A DNA stretch of 7,060 nt from Flavobacteriaceae bacterium (GTDB taxonomy: Bacteria; Bacteroidota; Bacteroidia; Flavobacteriales; Flavobacteriaceae), in NCBI GenBank assembly GCA_029253805.1, contig JAQWYU010000310.1, forward strand, positions 1 through 7,060, in the 5' to 3' direction. Shown piece after piece: positions 5,917-7,060 of this stretch. The stretch's first letter is position 1; each line of letters starts with the position of its first letter. A program made the position numbers and the translations under genes. The notes below the pieces were generated by a model. That model was not told the DNA's origin. It did not search any database and saw nothing but the letters and a program-made list of their open reading frames with translations.

Positions 5917-6390
5917 ATGGAGATCAAAATCATTGCCATAGGTAAAACTGATAGAACTGAATTAGAACAGCTAATAAAAAGCTATCAAAACAGACTAAAG
6001 CATTATGTACGTTTCTCAATTGAAATCATTCCTGATATAAAAAATAGTAAAAATTTATCTGAAAAAAAACGAAAAGAAAAAGAAGGAGAATTGATTCTAA
6101 AAAAAATTTGTGATTCTGACTTTGTTATTTTGCTTGATGAGAATGGTAGTGAAATGAATTCAATTAAATTCTCAAACTTTCTGCAAAAAAAAATGAACTC
6201 TGGTTTAAAGCGTCTAATTTTAGTAATTGGAGGTCCATATGGTTTTTCTCAATCAATTTACAATAAGTCATTTACAAAATTAGCTGTTTCAAAAATGACA
6301 TTTTCCCATCAAATGGTGCGTTTATTTGTAATTGAACAACTTTACAGAGCGTATACTATTTTAAAGAATGAACCTTACCACCACCGCTAA
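5917..6390 (+). CDS. rlmH: 23S rRNA (pseudouridine-1915 N3)-methyltransferase
   Basis: RlmH is a SPOUT-class, knotted methyltransferase. It uses S-adenosylmethionine to methylate pseudouridine 1915 in helix 69 of 23S rRNA on assembled 70S ribosomes. From the ATG at 5917 the protein has 157 residues, close to the 155 of E. coli. It starts with the expected MEIKIIAIGK and contains LDENGSEMNS (73-82), the SAM-binding knot loop VIGGPYG (103-109), KMTFSHQMVR (126-135), EQLYRAYTI (140-148) and the invariant C-terminal YHHR end (154-157). An in-frame ATG at 5857 would add 20 residues unlike the family and would begin inside the promoter-leader region, so I reject it. The upstream A-rich stretch has no Shine-Dalgarno sequence. 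The gene is divergent from nadC and is followed 15 nt later by rdgB, probably on one transcript. Confidence 0.97.
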   Translation: MEIKIIAIGKTDRTELEQLIKSYQNRLKHYVRFSIEIIPDIKNSKNLSEKKRKEKEGELILKKICDSDFVILLDENGSEMNSIKFSNFLQKKMNSGLKRLILVIGGPYGFSQSIYNKSFTKLAVSKMTFSHQMVRLFVIEQLYRAYTILKNEPYHHR

Positions 6391-6405
6391 CTCAAAAAAC
6401 AACAC

Positions 6406-6981
6406 ATGAAGATTGTATTTGCAACAAATAACTTGAACAAAATTAAAGAAGTTCAATCACTACTTCCCTCAAATATTACTATTGTTAGCCTTGCCTCTGT
6501 TGGATGTAATGAAGAAATTCCAGAAACAAAAAATACGATAAAAGAAAATGCTATTCAAAAAGCTGATTATATTAAAAAACGTTATGGATTTGATTGCTTT
6601 GCAGACGATACAGGCCTAGTTGTCAAAGCATTAAATGGTTCACCAGGTATTCGTTCAGCTAGATATGCTGGTCCAGAAAAATGTTCTGAATCAAATATGA
6701 AATTATTATTATCAGAACTAAAACTCATATCAGACCGTTCTGCACAGTTTAAAACAGTCATAGCTCTAAATATCAACGGAAAATCATTAACATTTGAAGG
6801 CATATGCAAAGGAGAAATTACTCATAATAAAAAAGGAACAGGAGGGTTTGGTTATGACCCTATATTTAAACCAGATGATGATAAAAAAACTTTTGCAGAG
6901 CTTTCTTTAGAACGGAAAAATGAAATTGGACACCGCGGAAAAGCCGTTGCAAAATTGGTTGATTATTTGAATTTTCTTTAA
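6406..6981 (+). CDS. rdgB: XTP/dITP diphosphatase (non-canonical purine NTP pyrophosphatase, Ham1/RdgB family)
   Basis: This enzyme hydrolyses XTP, ITP and dITP to the monophosphates plus diphosphate, keeping deaminated purines out of DNA and RNA. The 191-residue protein (E. coli RdgB 197) carries the whole family pattern: FATNNLNKIKE (5-15), the PETKNTIKENA segment (39-49), catalytic-site FADDTGLVV (65-73), SPGIRSARYAG (79-89), EGICKGEI (131-138), GTGGFGYDPIF (144-154), FAELSLERKNEIGHRGKA (163-180). Its Gly-His-Arg (175-177) stands where many homologues have Ser-His-Arg, a common variant. It follows rlmH by 15 nt without a terminator or good promoter between them, so co-transcription is likely. 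No Shine-Dalgarno sequence precedes the ATG. A Bacteroidota-type -7 element begins 13 nt after the stop, so the next transcription unit starts right behind it. Confidence 0.97.
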   Translation: MKIVFATNNLNKIKEVQSLLPSNITIVSLASVGCNEEIPETKNTIKENAIQKADYIKKRYGFDCFADDTGLVVKALNGSPGIRSARYAGPEKCSESNMKLLLSELKLISDRSAQFKTVIALNINGKSLTFEGICKGEITHNKKGTGGFGYDPIFKPDDDKKTFAELSLERKNEIGHRGKAVAKLVDYLNFL

Positions 6982-6993
6982 ATAAAATAACGT

Positions 6994-7001
6994 TATATTT
7001 G
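6994..7001 (+). promoter_or_regulatory. -7 element of a further promoter downstream of rdgB
   Basis: TATATTTG is a perfect TAnnTTTG match followed by C, as is common in Bacteroidota promoters. No TTG lies at the normal distance; the nearest, at 6967-6969, gives a 24-nt spacer, and T-rich DNA occupies the expected -33 place. A 10-bp palindrome ATAACGTTAT (6987-6996) overlaps its first bases. Transcription would begin near 7007 and leave the window to the right. Confidence 0.55.
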
Positions 7002-7006
7002 CAGCT

Positions 7007-7060
7007 TAAAATTCCTCAGGGTGAGGGTGTGTTACACGAAGCTTGGTTATATTACGTTCA
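7007..7060 (+). other. 5' end of an unidentified transcript (leader or small RNA), cut by the window edge
   Basis: Just after the predicted start site the base composition changes to GC-richer DNA than the surrounding intergenic sequence. Two adjacent perfect small hairpins are visible: CCTCA/TGAGG (7014-7018 with 7022-7026, loop GGG) and GTGT/ACAC (7027-7030 with 7034-7037, loop GTT). A frame opening at the GTG at 7021 runs to the edge, but it is too short to judge and has no start context. I do not recognise the sequence as tRNA, rRNA, tmRNA, SRP RNA or RNase P RNA. A structured leader, a riboswitch or a 6S-like RNA remain possible; none can be claimed from 54 nt. Confidence 0.35.

Noticed and set aside
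6582..6809. 75-codon minus-strand frame opposite rdgB
   Set aside because: It lies antisense to the conserved core of RdgB, including the DDTG and SARYAG motifs; no independent support.
1..7060. Mobile elements, CRISPR arrays, toxin-antitoxin pairs or phage genes
   Set aside because: I saw no transposase, terminal inverted repeats, spaced identical repeats or phage-like proteins; every long frame is accounted for by conserved housekeeping genes.

Overview
The window reads as ordinary chromosomal housekeeping DNA from a member of the Bacteroidota, most likely class Flavobacteriia. Four things point there. The DNA is AT-rich. Several promoters fit the Bacteroidota sigma-A pattern TTG-N(about 19-20)-TAnnTTTG. 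None of the nine gene starts has a Shine-Dalgarno sequence. The proteins themselves (for example the bS18 N-terminal extension and the GVTSSGKT Walker A of PriA) have the look of flavobacterial orthologues. I see no mobile element, phage gene, CRISPR array, tRNA or rRNA gene.

Left part (1-757, minus strand): the ribosomal protein operon rpsF-rpsR-rplI (bS6, bS18, bL9; bL9 is cut by the window edge), with a good promoter at 727-757. Next comes a 174-nt divergent intergenic region holding an imperfect 14-nt direct repeat. To its right, on the plus strand, lies an orphan LytTR-type response regulator (870-1577). Its receiver domain has Glu (residue 55) where the phosphorylated Asp should be, and Asn in the Mg2+-binding acidic pair. 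It is therefore probably a phosphorylation-independent pseudo-receiver regulator, and this is the most interesting feature of the window.

Middle (1580-5828, minus strand): a tightly overlapping operon nadC-yihY-priA, encoding quinolinate phosphoribosyltransferase, a BrkB/YihY-family membrane protein and the primosomal helicase PriA. The genes overlap by 1 nt and 10 nt. The 3' end of priA converges on the response-regulator gene with only 2 nt between the stop codons.

Right part (5811-6981, plus strand): rlmH (23S rRNA pseudouridine-1915 methyltransferase) and rdgB (XTP/dITP diphosphatase), probably co-transcribed from a well-matched promoter that lies inside the first codons of the divergent nadC. 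The last 60 nt hold a further TAnnTTTG element and the start of an unidentified transcript with two small hairpins, cut by the window end.

The genes share a loose theme of translation and genome maintenance: ribosome proteins, rRNA methylation, replication restart, nucleotide-pool cleaning and NAD synthesis. No new multi-gene system is evident. The points worth checking are the degenerate receiver domain, the repeats upstream of it, the interlocked nadC/rlmH promoters and the unidentified transcript at the right edge.
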